Source: Planococcus citri (taxonomy: Eukaryota; Arthropoda; Insecta; Hemiptera; Pseudococcidae). Taken from it: a stretch of DNA of 64,000 nucleotides. Of this stretch, positions 22,102 through 33,681 are shown one piece after another. Within the stretch, counting starts at the first letter, position 1; the number at the start of each line of letters is the position of its first letter. The notes under the pieces are model-generated. The model was not told where the DNA came from. It searched no databases and saw only the letters and a program-made list of their open reading frames with translations. The position numbers and the translations under genes are program-made. Location: positions 60,053,350 through 60,117,349 of the forward strand of contig NC_088680.1 of the NCBI RefSeq assembly GCF_950023065.1, written 5' to 3'.

Positions 22102-22116
22102 AAAGGAAGAGGTAGA
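22102..22116 (+). promoter_or_regulatory. Polypurine tract
   Basis: AAAGGAAGAGGTAGA immediately before the TGTTGTATGAG start of the 3' LTR, the expected primer site for plus-strand synthesis. Confidence 0.7.
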
Positions 22117-22141
22117 TGTTGTATGAGTAATAGGTGTGTAC
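22117..22141 (+). mobile_element. 3' LTR, truncated to 25 bp
   Basis: Identical to the first 25 bases of the 5' LTR. Repeat R begins at the next base, so the remaining ~220 bp of the LTR are absent here. Confidence 0.7.
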
Positions 22142-22357
22142 TAGGGTGGAGCGGAAAAAATTTATAGTCTTCGATTTCGCTGAAATTGAAGTATGTGTGA
22201 GATTTTGAGTTGAAATGACCCCAAAAAAATTTTCAGCCACCCACGTGCCCCTGCGGTGGAACTGTGGCCCCCCAAAGTAGGGCCATTTTGGAAAAAAACG
22301 CTGTTTTTCGAATTTAAAAGTACCAATAGCCATTTTTTTCGAAAACGGGTAGCACTC
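22142..22357. repeat. Dispersed repeat R, 3' copy
   Basis: Starts TAGGGTGGAGCGGAAAAAA. It extends past the point (ACTC) where the 5' copy is cut by the LTR, continuing as AAAAGTTGCG; the true 3' end of R is not known. Confidence 0.65.
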
Positions 22358-23507
22358 AAAAGTTGCGATTTGAGATGACGAATCGAATGGCGTAATTGGT
22401 TTTTTGATTTGACCCCCGCTAACCCCTGCAACAAGCGCTTGAATTACATTTCACGTTGAAATAAGTAAACTTTGCTTGTATTCCAATCTTTACCCCTCCC
22501 CCTTTCCCGAAGGCGCACCCCCCAATATTGATAACTCCCTTACCGCCTCAATTATTATTTCTACCAGAAAAATCATGAAATATAGCTAACAAGGGAGGTG
22601 CCCCAGGTGACATGCACCGATTTTAATGATTCTTGCACCATTGGATAGAGGACATCGAACATAGTCTACCACAAAATTTTCAGCTGCTTGCGCGCGCAGT
22701 CAGGAGTTCCTCGCGGACTACACAACCCTCCCTTTTCCCTGTTGCCAGCAAAATCGACTACAGCGCTGCAAAGAGCACCCAGCGGGATAAATTGGCGTTA
22801 CACAGGATATTTTGCCAAGATGGCTGCCAGTTGGTTGTCTTATACGCAGGTCCAGTGTCTATAAATTCAACTTTTGAAAATTTCAAAATGCTTAAAAAGT
22901 TCAAAATGCAATGCCCTTTTGAACTTGGAAATCAGTTTCGATCAAAGTATCATACTCGTAGATTCGGAGGAATGTGCTGCTGAAGTTGAGTACCTCGAGA
23001 CAATGTGAAAATAATGGAAGCCCCCACCCGCCCCCGAAGGGCCTGGGACCAAACTGATTGCGGGTTTCTTACTCATTGGGTGGGTAAGTATAGATATTGT
23101 AAAAGAAGTTTGAGCGAAAATGAAAGACATGTCTTTCAAAATCGCTTTTTTTTAGTTGAATTGACATGGAATGACCAATTTAAATAATCGTAATTTGTAA
23201 TTGAGATCGAAAACTCGCACCATAATAGAACAATTTATACCGATCACCATAATTTCTAAAAAAAAAAGATTCAATTATGTACAGTTTTTCAAGCCTCTAA
23301 AATAAAATTTCTTTCCCAGTGATCTGAACAGTTTCTCCAGAGATTCAGAAATTGGTATCTAAAACCGAAAAATTGTATTTACCTACCAATTTTATGGAAA
23401 TAAAAGATATGTACAAAGGTATTCATAGTTTTATCGTATCTAATTATTACGTTACCTAAGCACAAGCTCAAAAACACAAAGAAAAACCGAATTGATTTTG
23501 ATTCTGA
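22358..23507. other. Repeat-like and intergenic DNA, no gene seen
   Basis: Contains a GC-richer patch (about 22680-22830) without a supported gene; the longest frame there starts at TTG and has no domain. From about 23230 the sequence matches the 3' flank of other finger exons (35.4-35.6 kb). Confidence 0.4.
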
Positions 23508-24053
23508 TTATTGAAATCTAACTCTGCAATCACGAGATATGTGACAGGCTAGACCTCTTTTCTGACGATATTTCTTGCCGCATAGGGCGCATTCAAAACG
23601 AGAACCCTCCTCATGTAAACGTTCGTGCCTTGCCTTATTGTATTTATATTTGAATAGCTTGTTGCATATGCGGCATTTGAAGTTTTTTTCTTTACTATGC
23701 ATATTTTGATGTGAAACGAGATGATCTTTGCGAGTAAATCTTGTGCCACAGGTATGGCAACGAAACGGTTTCTGACCAGAATGAATAGTTAGGTGGAGAA
23801 TGATAGATCTTTTATGATTAAACATTTTCCCGCAAATAGCGCACTCAAAACAAGCAACTTCCGTATGCATATCTCGTTCGTGCAGTACTTTACTGCAATT
23901 GTGCTTGAATCGTGAGTCACAAAAACCGCATTTGTATGGTCTCTTTTCACCATGTATTCGCTGATGTTTTGTCCATTTAGATTTATAGGAAAACGATTTA
24001 TCACAAATTCTGCAACAGTACGGAGGCGAATCTCGCGTCAATACTCCTTTTAC
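23508..24053 (-). CDS. C2H2 zinc-finger terminal exon, copy C (six fingers)
   Basis: Begins VKGVLTRDSPP after the acceptor CT at 24054-24055 and ends in TAA at 23510-23508. Fingers start YCCRICDKSF, YKCGFCDSRF, FECAICGKMF, FRCHTCGTRF, FKCRICNKLF and FECALCGKKY. The last is C2HC (HISRDC) and is followed by RVRFQ. All zinc ligands are present. Probable nuclear DNA-binding protein; close paralogue of 4800-5339 and 9004-9591. Confidence 0.85.
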   Translation of the reverse strand, partial: VKGVLTRDSPPYCCRICDKSFSYKSKWTKHQRIHGEKRPYKCGFCDSRFKHNCSKVLHERDMHTEVACFECAICGKMFNHKRSIILHLTIHSGQKPFRCHTCGTRFTRKDHLVSHQNMHSKEKNFKCRICNKLFKYKYNKARHERLHEEGSRFECALCGKKYRQKRGLACHISRDCRVRFQ

Positions 24054-24732
24054 CTGTAGGAAAAAAACGATTGAATTAATTTTGTGGTTGTTATAATTTT
24101 GCAAGTTGCATAAGTCCTGTTATTTTGAACGATTGTGTAGCCTAAATGAGAGAAAAATATATTTCCTAGCTAGGTATTCAAAAAGTATGTAAATAAAATA
24201 TCACAGCCTTGTAGTATGTATCTATGTACATATTTTACAACTACCTACATACAAATGTTGTCCAGAAAATTAGTCACATTGTGCTCTAACGCAGAGAGAA
24301 ATGTTGTTGTACAGGGATTGTAAATACACGACTGGAAACGTTGAACTTTCAACTTTCTAGAAGATAGTGAAATTTTGGTTTGAAATGAGGTCTAAAAAAT
24401 CTTGGGTCACAAGAGGAACCTTCATGTCCTTATCCGTAGCGCTCAATGTAGCGGAAAGACTAGTTCACTGATTGAGTATAGCTTGTGTCCTCAACTTGTA
24501 GCCTTAAGTCTCAGGAACACATTGGTGTACTCAACTTTTTGTATAACTTGTAGAAAAACAATTGAGGATGGATATTCCAAAACGCCCTATGTCCATTTTG
24601 AAAAATTAATTTTTAGTCTGGTGAATTGGCTATTTATAGACGGGTTTTGTTACTTCAATTGGAAAAATTGTCATTTCCTTTTTAAGTAATATGTATTTGT
24701 GTTTGGTATAAATGTAGATGTAGGCTACAAAC
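24054..24732 (-). other. Intron of copy C
   Basis: Between the donor at 24731-24732 and the acceptor at 24054-24055. The 95-codon frame inside (24402-24689) lacks an ATG start and has no domain. Confidence 0.5.
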
Positions 24733-24879
24733 CTTTTTTGGAACACTGTGCGATGTTTGTATCATGGTAGCTACGCTAGGAAATTCTTTTTTCTTTTTCG
24801 TAGATCGAGAAATCCGATTCTCGCCTCCATTTCCTCGGCGTTTTGAGCACCCAGCTGAAGAAGAGACCTTCCCATTATC
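24733..24879 (-). CDS. Basic, NLS-like exon of copy C
   Basis: A 147-nt paralogue of 5703-5855, phase 0, joining the finger exon 23508-24053. Confidence 0.7.
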
Positions 24880-24968
24880 CTGAAATGTTCAACATATTTA
24901 CCTATCGTTGTACAAAAAACGTAATTGCCCTAAAGCTAAATGAAGTCATAGGTACCAGTTTTTCTAAC

Positions 24969-25104
24969 CTGGCACACATTTAGCTCATCATTACAGTTTG
25001 GTTGTTGGGTTGTCACTTGCATTTGTTTCATCTTCAGGGTTTGCCCGACGTGTGCTTCATCAAATTGTCCATTACTTGAACTGGGAGCAATATCATTTTT
25101 ACGG
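24969..25104 (-). CDS. Conserved 136-nt exon of copy C
   Basis: Paralogue of 5959-6094 with identical length and phase. Acceptor CT at 25105-25106, donor AC at 24967-24968. Confidence 0.7.
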
Positions 25105-25199
25105 CTGCGGAAAAAATTGAATACCTATTACAATGATTTAATTTTCAATATAAAAGAACATTGTACCTACTTAATCTGAGTAGAATAGGTATCGCTTAC

Positions 25200-25332
25200 A
25201 ATTGACGGTTAATTTGAGAACTGACAGAAATTCCATTGAAAATGTTATCATCGTCGAGTATGTTCGAGAACACATAATCAGTTGCTATTGTCGGATCTGA
25301 GAAACTGTTCCGTGTATCGTTCGAGCCGGGAT
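25200..25332 (-). CDS. Conserved 133-nt exon of copy C
   Basis: Paralogue of 6230-6362. The next upstream exon visible in copy C is the beta exon at 28315; the alpha and gamma exons of copies B and D are missing here. Confidence 0.7.
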
Positions 25333-25954
25333 CTGGTAAAGAATTTCGTGAAAATTTAAGAAAGAACCTATAAATTTAATATGAAATCCTGCAAGTCGAG
25401 TTTTTCATACATTTTATTCGTTTTGCAATTATTAGGGCCCGCAAAAAGCTGTAATTAAGCTTCAATGTTTTTGCGACGTCACTTGACTTTGTGCTTTCAA
25501 TTCGTTGCCGAATATTTCCTAATTCCTAAGCAATGCAAAAATTTTGCTATTTTGAGCAGAAAATTTCTCAATGAGCAAACCGGAGAAGGGTACGCGGTGC
25601 GTTGACGATCAAGGTGCACTTACTATAAAATTTTCAGAAATTTCTCAAGTAGGTAGGTATAGGAAGAGAAGGAGAAACCTTCAAAAAGGAAATAAATAAC
25701 AATTTTGAGCAAAAAAAATTGTTTATGAGTGAAGAATCTTCAAATGAGGGAGGGGGGCAAAACATGAAATTACGAAAAATTCAACATGGGTATGAAATTA
25801 TGAATATACCTATGGGCTTTTTGGGATGCTGAATTTAATTTTCTGGTGGATGGTTGGATCTCTAGCCTTTCATACTTAAGTATACATATCTATATAACTT
25901 ATGAAAGTGGAAATTTCATCAAAAGAGGAAAGCGAGGGCATACTTTAAAGGTAA

Positions 25955-27853
25955 TAGTTCGGCATATGACAATATGAGTAATTGCACCCCCCCCCCCCCC
26001 CGCTGATCCTCCGGGACAACTTTTTTCTTAAAGCGGACATCCTAAGGAACATTTTAATGCAAAGTTGCCAAAAAAAAGTTGGCCTTACTTACAAAATGGC
26101 GGCCATTTTGATTTTCAGGTCAGCCGAAATCGCAGATTTTGCGTTTTAACATAACTTAGGACTTGCACAAACTTTTTCAAACTTTACAAAGGTAGATCGA
26201 AAGATAATGCAAAAATTTATCACCTGTCCAAATTTCAAGTGCTAAAGTGCGTTTTTCGATTTTTGGTGAATTTTTGAAAATCGAATTTAGGCCAAAAATG
26301 AGGGAAAAAATCAAAATTTTACCAAATTGACCAAGAAAGCTGAAATTTGGGATATACCCTATTTTCGACATGCCAAATCGATTGGAAACGGTTTCAACCC
26401 GTTTTGAGCAGTTCTGGAGCCTCCGGCAGATCTTTGAAACTCGAAATTCCCACAAAATTCCATCAAATTGGAGTTGTAAAGCTAAAATTCATTCTAAAAA
26501 CTAGTTTCAATACGCTACGAAGTACTGCAGGTGAATTTCAAGTTGTTTTGGAGGCTCCAGCGACTTTTTGAAAATTCCTGAAACCTCCATCAGATTTTTG
26601 AAACTTTTAAAATTTCACAAAATTTCATCAAATGGAGATGGAAAGCTGAAATTTACTCCACACTCCAATTTTAACACTCTCTGAAGACGACTTCAGGTGG
26701 GTTCAAGTCATTTTAAGGCCTCCAGCGACTTTTTTGAAAATTACTGGGGCCTTCAGTAGATTTTTGAAACTTGAAATTTCCCCAACATTAATTTATCAAA
26801 TGGAGTTGGCAAGCTGAAATTTACTTCGCAGACTACACATGGTGGTTTCAAATGGTTTTGAAGCTTCCAGCTACTTTTAGGAAATTTCAATAAAAAACGT
26901 CATACAACCTTTCAAAAAGTTGCTGGAGGCTCCAAAAAGACTTGAAATTCACCAGCAGTAAACTTCGTAGCGTATTGAAATTAGTGTGCAGAATAAATTT
27001 CGACTCTCCATCTTGGTTTGACAATATTTTGGGGAAATTTCAAGTTTCAAAAATCTACTGGAGGCACCAGTAATTTTCAAAAAAGTCGTTGAAGGCTCTA
27101 AAATGACTTGAAATCCACCAGAAGTCGTTTTCAGAGGGTGTTAAAATTGGAGTGTAGAGTAAATGTCAGCTTTCCATCTCTATTTGATGAAATTTTGTGA
27201 AAATTTAAAGTTTTCAAAATCTGCTGGAGGCTTCAGGAATTTTCAAAAAGTCGCTGGAGGCTCCAAAACAACTTGAAATTCACCTGCAGTACTTCGTAGC
27301 GTATTGAAACTAGTTTTTAGAATGAATTTTAGCTTTACAACTCCAATTTGATGGAATTTTGTGGGAATTTCGAGTTTCAAAAATCTGCCGCGGAGGCTCC
27401 AGAACTGCTCAAAACGGGTTGAAACCGTTTCCAATCGTTTTGGCATGTCGAAAATAGGGTATATCCCAAATTTCAGCTTTCTTGGTCAATTTGGTGAAAT
27501 TTTGATTTTTTCCCTCATTTTTGGCCTAAATTCGATTTTCAAAAATTAACCAAAAATCGAAAAACGCACTTTAGCACTTGAAATTTAGACAGGTGATAAA
27601 TTTTTGCATGTTCTTTCGATCTACCTTTGTAAAGTTTGAGAAAGTTTGTGCAAGTCCTATGTTAAAACGCAAAATCTGCGATTTCGGCTGACCTGAAAAT
27701 CAAAATGGCCGCAATTTTGTAAGTAAGGCCAACTTTTTTTTTGGCAACTTTGCATTAAAATGTTCCTTAGGATGTCCCCTTTAAGAAAAAAGTTGTCCCG
27801 GATGATCGACGGGGGGGGGGGTGCAATTACTCCTATTGTCATATGCCGGACTA
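25955..27853. mobile_element. Long palindromic TIR element, 1.9 kb
   Basis: Two arms of about 900 bp are near-perfect inverted copies from TAGTTCGGCATATGACAATA (25955) to its complement ending at 27853. TAA flanks both sides (25952-25954 and 27854-27856). A 3-bp TAA duplication suits PIF/Harbinger-type elements but is not proof. Each arm has a C/G homopolymer near its end and a repeated GAGGCTCCAG word. Open frames in one arm are mirrored in the other and are not genes. Confidence 0.75.
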
Positions 27854-27870
27854 TAAGGTAGTTGAAATAT

Positions 27871-28026
27871 GTAACCGTCCGCGATAAAACCGACCATCCG
27901 TCGCAAAAAATCGAACATTTTTTTTTCGCGAATTTTTGTTCCCTAAACCATACAAGGCCCAAAAATAGGCGAAAAAACATTTTTGATTTTTTGCGACGGA
28001 TGGTCGGTTTTATCGCGGACGGTCAC
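27871..28026. mobile_element. Hairpin MITE, 156 bp
   Basis: Inverted arms of ~45 bp (GTAACCGTCCGCGATAAAAC at the left, its near complement ending GGACGGTCAC at the right). ATAT-like flanks on both sides. Resembles the MITE at 9691-9850 in size and GTGACC-type ends. Confidence 0.75.
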
Positions 28027-28314
28027 ATATACAAAAAAAAAAGAGGAAAAATTAGCGGATTATGAAACTTTGCGTAGCAATTTTTCATTACGTTTTTATT
28101 TAAAATGAATTTTTATGGGCGACCCGTCCTAATATTTCCTTGTTCCTCATAAATTTAGTAGTTCATGAAATATATTTTGTTAGAATACCTTTAAGTAGGT
28201 ACCTACTTACTAATTATTATTTATTTCGCTTTATTTTAAAAACCCTTGATTTTTGATTTTTTTTAACGTGCTTCTTTTATGTATTTACAAATAAATTATT
28301 CCATACCTACTAAC

Positions 28315-28446
28315 CTTTTTCGTAATGTTTTTCAGGTAGTGCCTCCGTATTACAAGAGCTGTCCTCCGATTTTTCTGAAGAACGAATGGTAAGTGCTCGG
28401 TCACCGGTATCTTCTGCTACGTTTCTGTCTATTTCTGCTAGTACAA
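28315..28446 (-). CDS. Repeat exon (beta type), copy C
   Basis: A 132-nt phase 1-1 exon, paralogous to 15572-15703. Acceptor CT at 28447-28448 after a C/T-rich tract. Confidence 0.65.
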
Positions 28447-28749
28447 CTGGGGAAAAAAAGGAAATAATATAATCCCAAAGTTGATTCATCTTGTGAAAAA
28501 TTATCTACTTCCAAATGAAAGGTGCGGTGCTAATGAGCCCACTCAATCCTTCACTCGGCCTGAAATGTGCGAATAAGCGAGACAAGTCAAAATTATAATC
28601 CTTCAATGTAAACATCACGAACTATTTCAACGGAAAATAGGTATATTTGGAGAATTCTCCACATCACTGCTGGACTGAGTAATTGAACGAATAAACGTAT
28701 CCATCCGTTCACGAAAAGTAGAAGAATCATACTTAGGATAGGTACTAAC

Positions 28750-28865
28750 CAAAGCATCTCTCCTCCAGTCGCTCGATTCTTTTTCTCAATTCGGCTACAG
28801 TGTCTTCGAGAAGAGAACATCGGATTCTTAATATGAGAGTTTCCCTTTCAGCCTCACAATTCTCA
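28750..28865 (-). CDS. Zipper exon, copy C, lacking the basic region
   Basis: A 116-nt exon that reads ENCEAERETLILRIRCSLL then EDTVAELRKRIERLEERC. Compared with 15995-16278 it has lost 168 nt (56 codons) in frame, including all of the basic stretch, while the leucine heptads remain. It could still dimerise but lacks the Lys/Arg block. Confidence 0.65.
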
Positions 28866-28965
28866 CTGTGAAAATTATGCGCAGTTGCAAACAAAATGTC
28901 GGAATAAAATATTGAATAGGTACCTAATAGGTGACGATTAGTTTTTAAAAATCGGGTTTACATAC

Positions 28966-29126
28966 CTCTTAAGATCAGATGAACAAGCATCATCTTCTTT
29001 GAACTTCCTCTCGGTATGGTTTGTAAAGGGATGTGAGGTAGAACAGCCGATGTCAAGTCCTCGTCTCGCGGATTCTTCTTTCAACGAACTAAGGTATTTA
29101 TTAGTAAATTCATATTGATAAAACAT
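28966..29126 (-). CDS. First coding exon, copy C
   Basis: Relative to copies A and B a one-base loss puts their start ATG (29113) out of frame. It fuses the upstream ATG at 29126-29124 to the main frame, giving MFYQYEFTNKYLSSLKEES.. through SSDLKR at the conserved donor. So copy C may simply use the upstream ATG, or it may be impaired. Confidence 0.5.
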
Positions 29127-30629
29127 GATAACTTCGATAGAATTACACAACGAATCAACGATTCTACTCTGTTTCAAATTAACGTCTTCCGAACAAGCAT
29201 TTTTCACTACTGAATGAATGGCAGCGAATGCTCATGGTCTTTTACACATTAACTTCTCGTTCGAGAAATTACGCAAAGATTTACACATCTGTGCACCACT
29301 TGCGGAGCTCGCATCGTTTCTACAAATCTAGCACTTCTGTCGTAGCATAACGTTTCGTAAGTTAATTCCCCTGTCGTTTTGACAGATGTACGAATTGATT
29401 CCCACGTAAATCCCGACCGAAATTTTTTCCTCAGATTTTCACTATTATGAAGTATTCACATGGATACTTAGGTAAGTACAAAAACTCAGTATTCGTACCT
29501 CTCGTTTTTTTCTTGTTGAATAGCAAAACACAAAAACCCACCTACAACTGGATTTCAATTCAGTCATTCATTATTGCTCTACATTGAATCTCAGTTTTGC
29601 CCCAGCGCGGAAGTTTTTACAGATTTTGAAGCAGCGATACATGGTGACTTCAGTAACCTATAGTGCTCGAATGGACAAACAAAACATATTATTATGACTA
29701 ATTACCTGTCTTTACAATTAAAGGCACCAACACAGTTTAAAAATTTGAAATCGTCAATATTTGTGCATCTCACAATTGAAAATTTTGAATCAAATTTGCT
29801 CCTACTGATTTGAAGGTAGGCAATTTTCCAACCAACAAATTGACGAAATTTTGTTGTATTTTGCAAAGCTAAAAATGACCTGAAATTGATGAAGCATCTC
29901 AGAATTTGAACGACATTTTCTGAAAATTGTGTACATGATGAAAAACATTCCCAATAATATTGATTGAACGCCATCAAAGTGAATTTGTCAAAACTTATTC
30001 ATGCAGTTGGAATCTGTGAAATGGGCATAGAAATGACTAAACGTTGTCATAAATTGGAGAACATTTATTGTGTGAACTTGATAACAATTATTGCTTGATG
30101 CATCATTTAAAATACCTACATATCTGTGATACTCGAAAATTCATGGTTTATCGTTATGAATCTCAATTAATAAATCGGGGCTATGTAGAAGAATGATTCT
30201 AATCACGAATCAAATCACGAAATTTCTGTTTCAAATTGTGATCCAAATCATTCTGAAGCGTGTCTTCCATATAAAAATTGAATTAAGAAGAGATGAGTGT
30301 TGATTATTGGACGAAAATACGTTTTGTTACATTTTCAAATTTTATCGAAATAAACCGCGATTTTTTTTTTGGATATGCTCTCTCTTTGAGGGCTTGGATC
30401 TTTCATCCAAGGGAACCTTCAGAGCTGAACATTTTTCTGGGTAACTTTCAACTTAAAATTAAGGATTTTTAAGAATTTTGTCAAAATCCGTCGACTTTAT
30501 AGTTTCTACAAACATTATAATGTAGGTAAGTATATGTATTACTTATCCCAGTTTTTTAACATGAAGATAATGCAATAATCAACGCTACTAATTCTTAATT
30601 AAGTACATTATTTTACCAGACTGTTAGAC
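29127..30629. other. 5' flank of copy C and spacer
   Basis: 29127-29340 matches the promoter-side flanks of copies A and B. The rest is AT-rich; 30380-30620 matches 4250-4570. No gene seen. Confidence 0.45.
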
Positions 30630-31569
30630 AATTGAGGAGCTTGGAATCAAAACTCACTTTTGCCATCGGACAATAGTTTTGATAAAATGGACAATAACTG
30701 ATTTCGCCTAGTGCGTTGATGAAAAAAACGCCACAAAGTGTGTCGAGCTCTTGAGTAAGACTACTAAATAGGATTCCAATTTTTTTTTTTTTTTCAAGTT
30801 GCCATATCGTTGTGGTATGGCTATCAAGTTTGGCAAAAGTGAGTTTTGATTCTAAGGTAGGGTAATTTTACTTTCTTTTGCAAATATATCAAAAAATATG
30901 CCTCCTAGAAGAAAACTAACGGCATTAGGTCTACTACTCGATTTAATTTGTAAAGGGAGGAATTGCGCCATTTTCTATCGCTTAGGCGAGAGAAAATTGT
31001 TCTCTTTTTATTCTTTTCAAATGTAGTTCAGTTCTATTATGTAACCACGCTGTCTAGCGGTTTAGTTCGCGTCAGTGAAGTGTTTCACGTTATCCGATCA
31101 GTTCATTAGTCAATCACGGACTCACTAAGCGGAAGCTTGGTTTCCATTCGAGAGATAGGTCGAAGTGCGGAGCCCTATCAGTACATTCTAAATATGGGGT
31201 GTGTACTTTCCACCTATCGGTTGCTAGAATATATTATATTCTCTTACGTAACATTAATCGGATCGTAAGCTGTGGCCGTGGTTACTCAAGATGAACTGCA
31301 GTCATCTTTAAATGACGGGCCTGCCCTATCTGGCATAAATGCCCTTCTTCCCTGGGTGGTGTTTTTACACGCAAATACAAATACCTACTGAGTATTCGAT
31401 TCCTGTTATAATCGTAATTCTATTACGTAACCTTTAAACAATTAGACTATGTGAATACAATAGCTTAATGAATAATAAAGCAAGTATCAATACATAGTCG
31501 TCCGAGTGTTTATTTATTATTATTCAGTGTGCATAAATATTTTATACTCTTATATCCGAAGAGTAGGTA

Positions 31570-32516
31570 AGGGTAAAGTGCCCTATTGTCGACCACCTAG
31601 TTTATTTTTGGAATTATGAGACCTGTAATTGACGTAGCTGCGCGCACAATGGCTTAAATGATAGCCACATACCTCTAGTTTAATGCCATAAAGCCACTAA
31701 ACCTAAACCCCCCCCCCACAAATTTTTTATGACGTTTTTTCCAAAAACAGAGAAAATCAAAAATTGCAAAAATGGTGTCCTAATTCGGACCACCCCAAAA
31801 AAATTGAAAAAAAGAAGGTAAATAATATGTCAACATCCTTGTTTATTAATTGAAATGACACAAATAGAAAGGCAATTAATTATTTAAGCAAAGGGGAACA
31901 AATATTCAATTTTTTTTTACATTTTTCTGACCCCTCATCACAAATCTTATGTCCCCATTTGAAACACTTGGAAATTGTTTATACAACTTTAGATACCCAC
32001 ATTCTCGTTTCCTTACAGCTTTTACAGCTTTGTTCATTGCATCAGCACACCATTTTTTACATTTTGGCGTTTTTTTTCGAAAATCCAGGAAAATAAAAAT
32101 TTCAAGTACATAGCCAAATCATTGGTGGTCGGAATTAGGGCACCCTATGAAAATAAATTTGATGGAAAATTTATGCAACTTACCTTTAATCGATCCAAAA
32201 ATTAATTATCACCTTTTATTCATAAAACTAGGAACTTTTAAAATTAATCGGAGCTTTTTTTAGGAAGAATCACACATTTACGCAACAGGCGATTGAAGTT
32301 GCCGGAAAAGTTAATTTTCACTTCCTGAATTTCATTTTTTGGCAATAATTTCACGAGTTTTGGGTTTTGGGTTGTGATTTTAGTCTTAATCGTTTTATCT
32401 GTGAAAAATACATAAGAAAACATTTTCTCCCGGATAGTTAAGGCATTATTGGACGAGATATGCTGGTGGTCGGATTTAGGCACCTGGTCGGCATCCGCAA
32501 CAGGGCACTTTACCCT
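31570..32516. mobile_element. TIR element with TA target duplication
   Basis: The ends AGGGTAAAGTGCCCTATTG and CAACAGGGCACTTTACCCT are inverted repeats. TA flanks both sides (31568-31569 and 32517-32518), as for Tc1/mariner-type elements. Non-coding apart from a short frame. Confidence 0.65.
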
Positions 32517-32753
32517 TATACGAGGCAGTAAATCGCCAGTGCCTATCTGTGCATAGCACTAGGTATAGGTCCAACGCAATCGTAGGGTAAAGTTGGACCA
32601 TGTGAGCTTATTAGCACGAAGCGCAAAATAATGTCTTTACAAATTTTTCTGTAGAATGCTTCATTCCGCCTCCAGAGAGCTTTAAAAGTTTTCAGCGCTG
32701 AATTTTTCCAAAAATTGTACTTTCTTCTGCAAGTATATCTAAAACTAAGCATC

Positions 32754-33681
32754 CTACACTGAGAAAAATAAGTAGTACAAAGCACCACAGATTGTAGCAA
32801 TTTACCTTCATTTGTGACATTATAGTCAAACTTACTATAAGTGTAGTGATTGAAAGTACTATAGGTACTTGTAGTACAAAATGGTATAATTAAATCGGTG
32901 GGAGCAGAAAGGGACCAAGTCACCTTTTTGGAAATTTTTTTTCCACGGATATAGGGGTTTCAAAGTACGGCGGATCGACATGTGATGTCAGATTTCCGCA
33001 AAACTGCCGGGAAAATGGTATTTGAGCTCAGAAAAAGGGCGGATCCGCATTTATGACTTTTTTGTAAAATTTTTTAAATTCCTTGAAAAATAACTAACAT
33101 TTTTGAGAAGACCATTTTTTGAAATTTAAGTGAATCTCGGAACTAAAAAATGATGAAAAAATTGACAACTTTGGCAAAAAGTCTGATACCTCAGGGGGTT
33201 TTTGGTCAATTTAAACGAGATAGCAGTCTAAATGATGTACTTAGATGTAGAATCAAGCCCCGTTCGTGCCCGAGCAATTTCAAAAGAAATTTTGTGGATT
33301 GGGTGCAGAAAGGGTCGTCTAAGTCCCATTTGTTTAGGCAGCAACAGGGCCGGCGCACTTGAATATTTTTTTTTTTTCTAAACAGTGCTAAAAATTGTGT
33401 CTCGGGGTCCTCTTTCAATGACCTTAAGCATGTTTATCAAAAATTTTTGATTTTCAAATGAATCAGTTTTTTGTTATTCCTGAAAAGTGCGAAAATGGAC
33501 TCAGCCCCTTTCTGCACCCACCGATTCAATTATAGCAAATAATACTATAAATGATTTGGAAGTACTACAAGTATAGCACTTCAGAAACTACAAGTATAGT
33601 TCTTTTAACTATGATGCCACAAATGAAGGTGATTTGCTTCAACTATAGCACTTTATACTACATAAATTTTTCTCAGTGTAG
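32754..33681. mobile_element. TIR element, ends CTACACTGAGAAAAAT
   Basis: CTACACTGAGAAAAAT at 32754 and its complement ending at 33681; the subterminal regions (TAGTACAA, CTACAAGTATAG words) are also inverted. The flanks share a direct repeat (CCGCCTCCAGAGAGCTTTAA at about 32667 and 33761). Confidence 0.65.

Noticed and set aside
18788..22190. CGCTGA words inside repeat R (TTTCGCTGAAATT)
   Set aside because: Only two base pairs close the loop; not members of the stem-loop family.
22633..22983. 116-codon plus-strand frame
   Set aside because: Begins at TTG, no domain, lies in repeat-like DNA.
26177..27549. Open frames of 60-90 codons in both arms of the palindrome
   Set aside because: They are mirror images within a non-coding inverted repeat and lack domains.
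31030..31560. Possible solo LTR (TGTAACCACG start, AATAAA inside)
   Set aside because: No matching CA end with a target duplication could be fixed.
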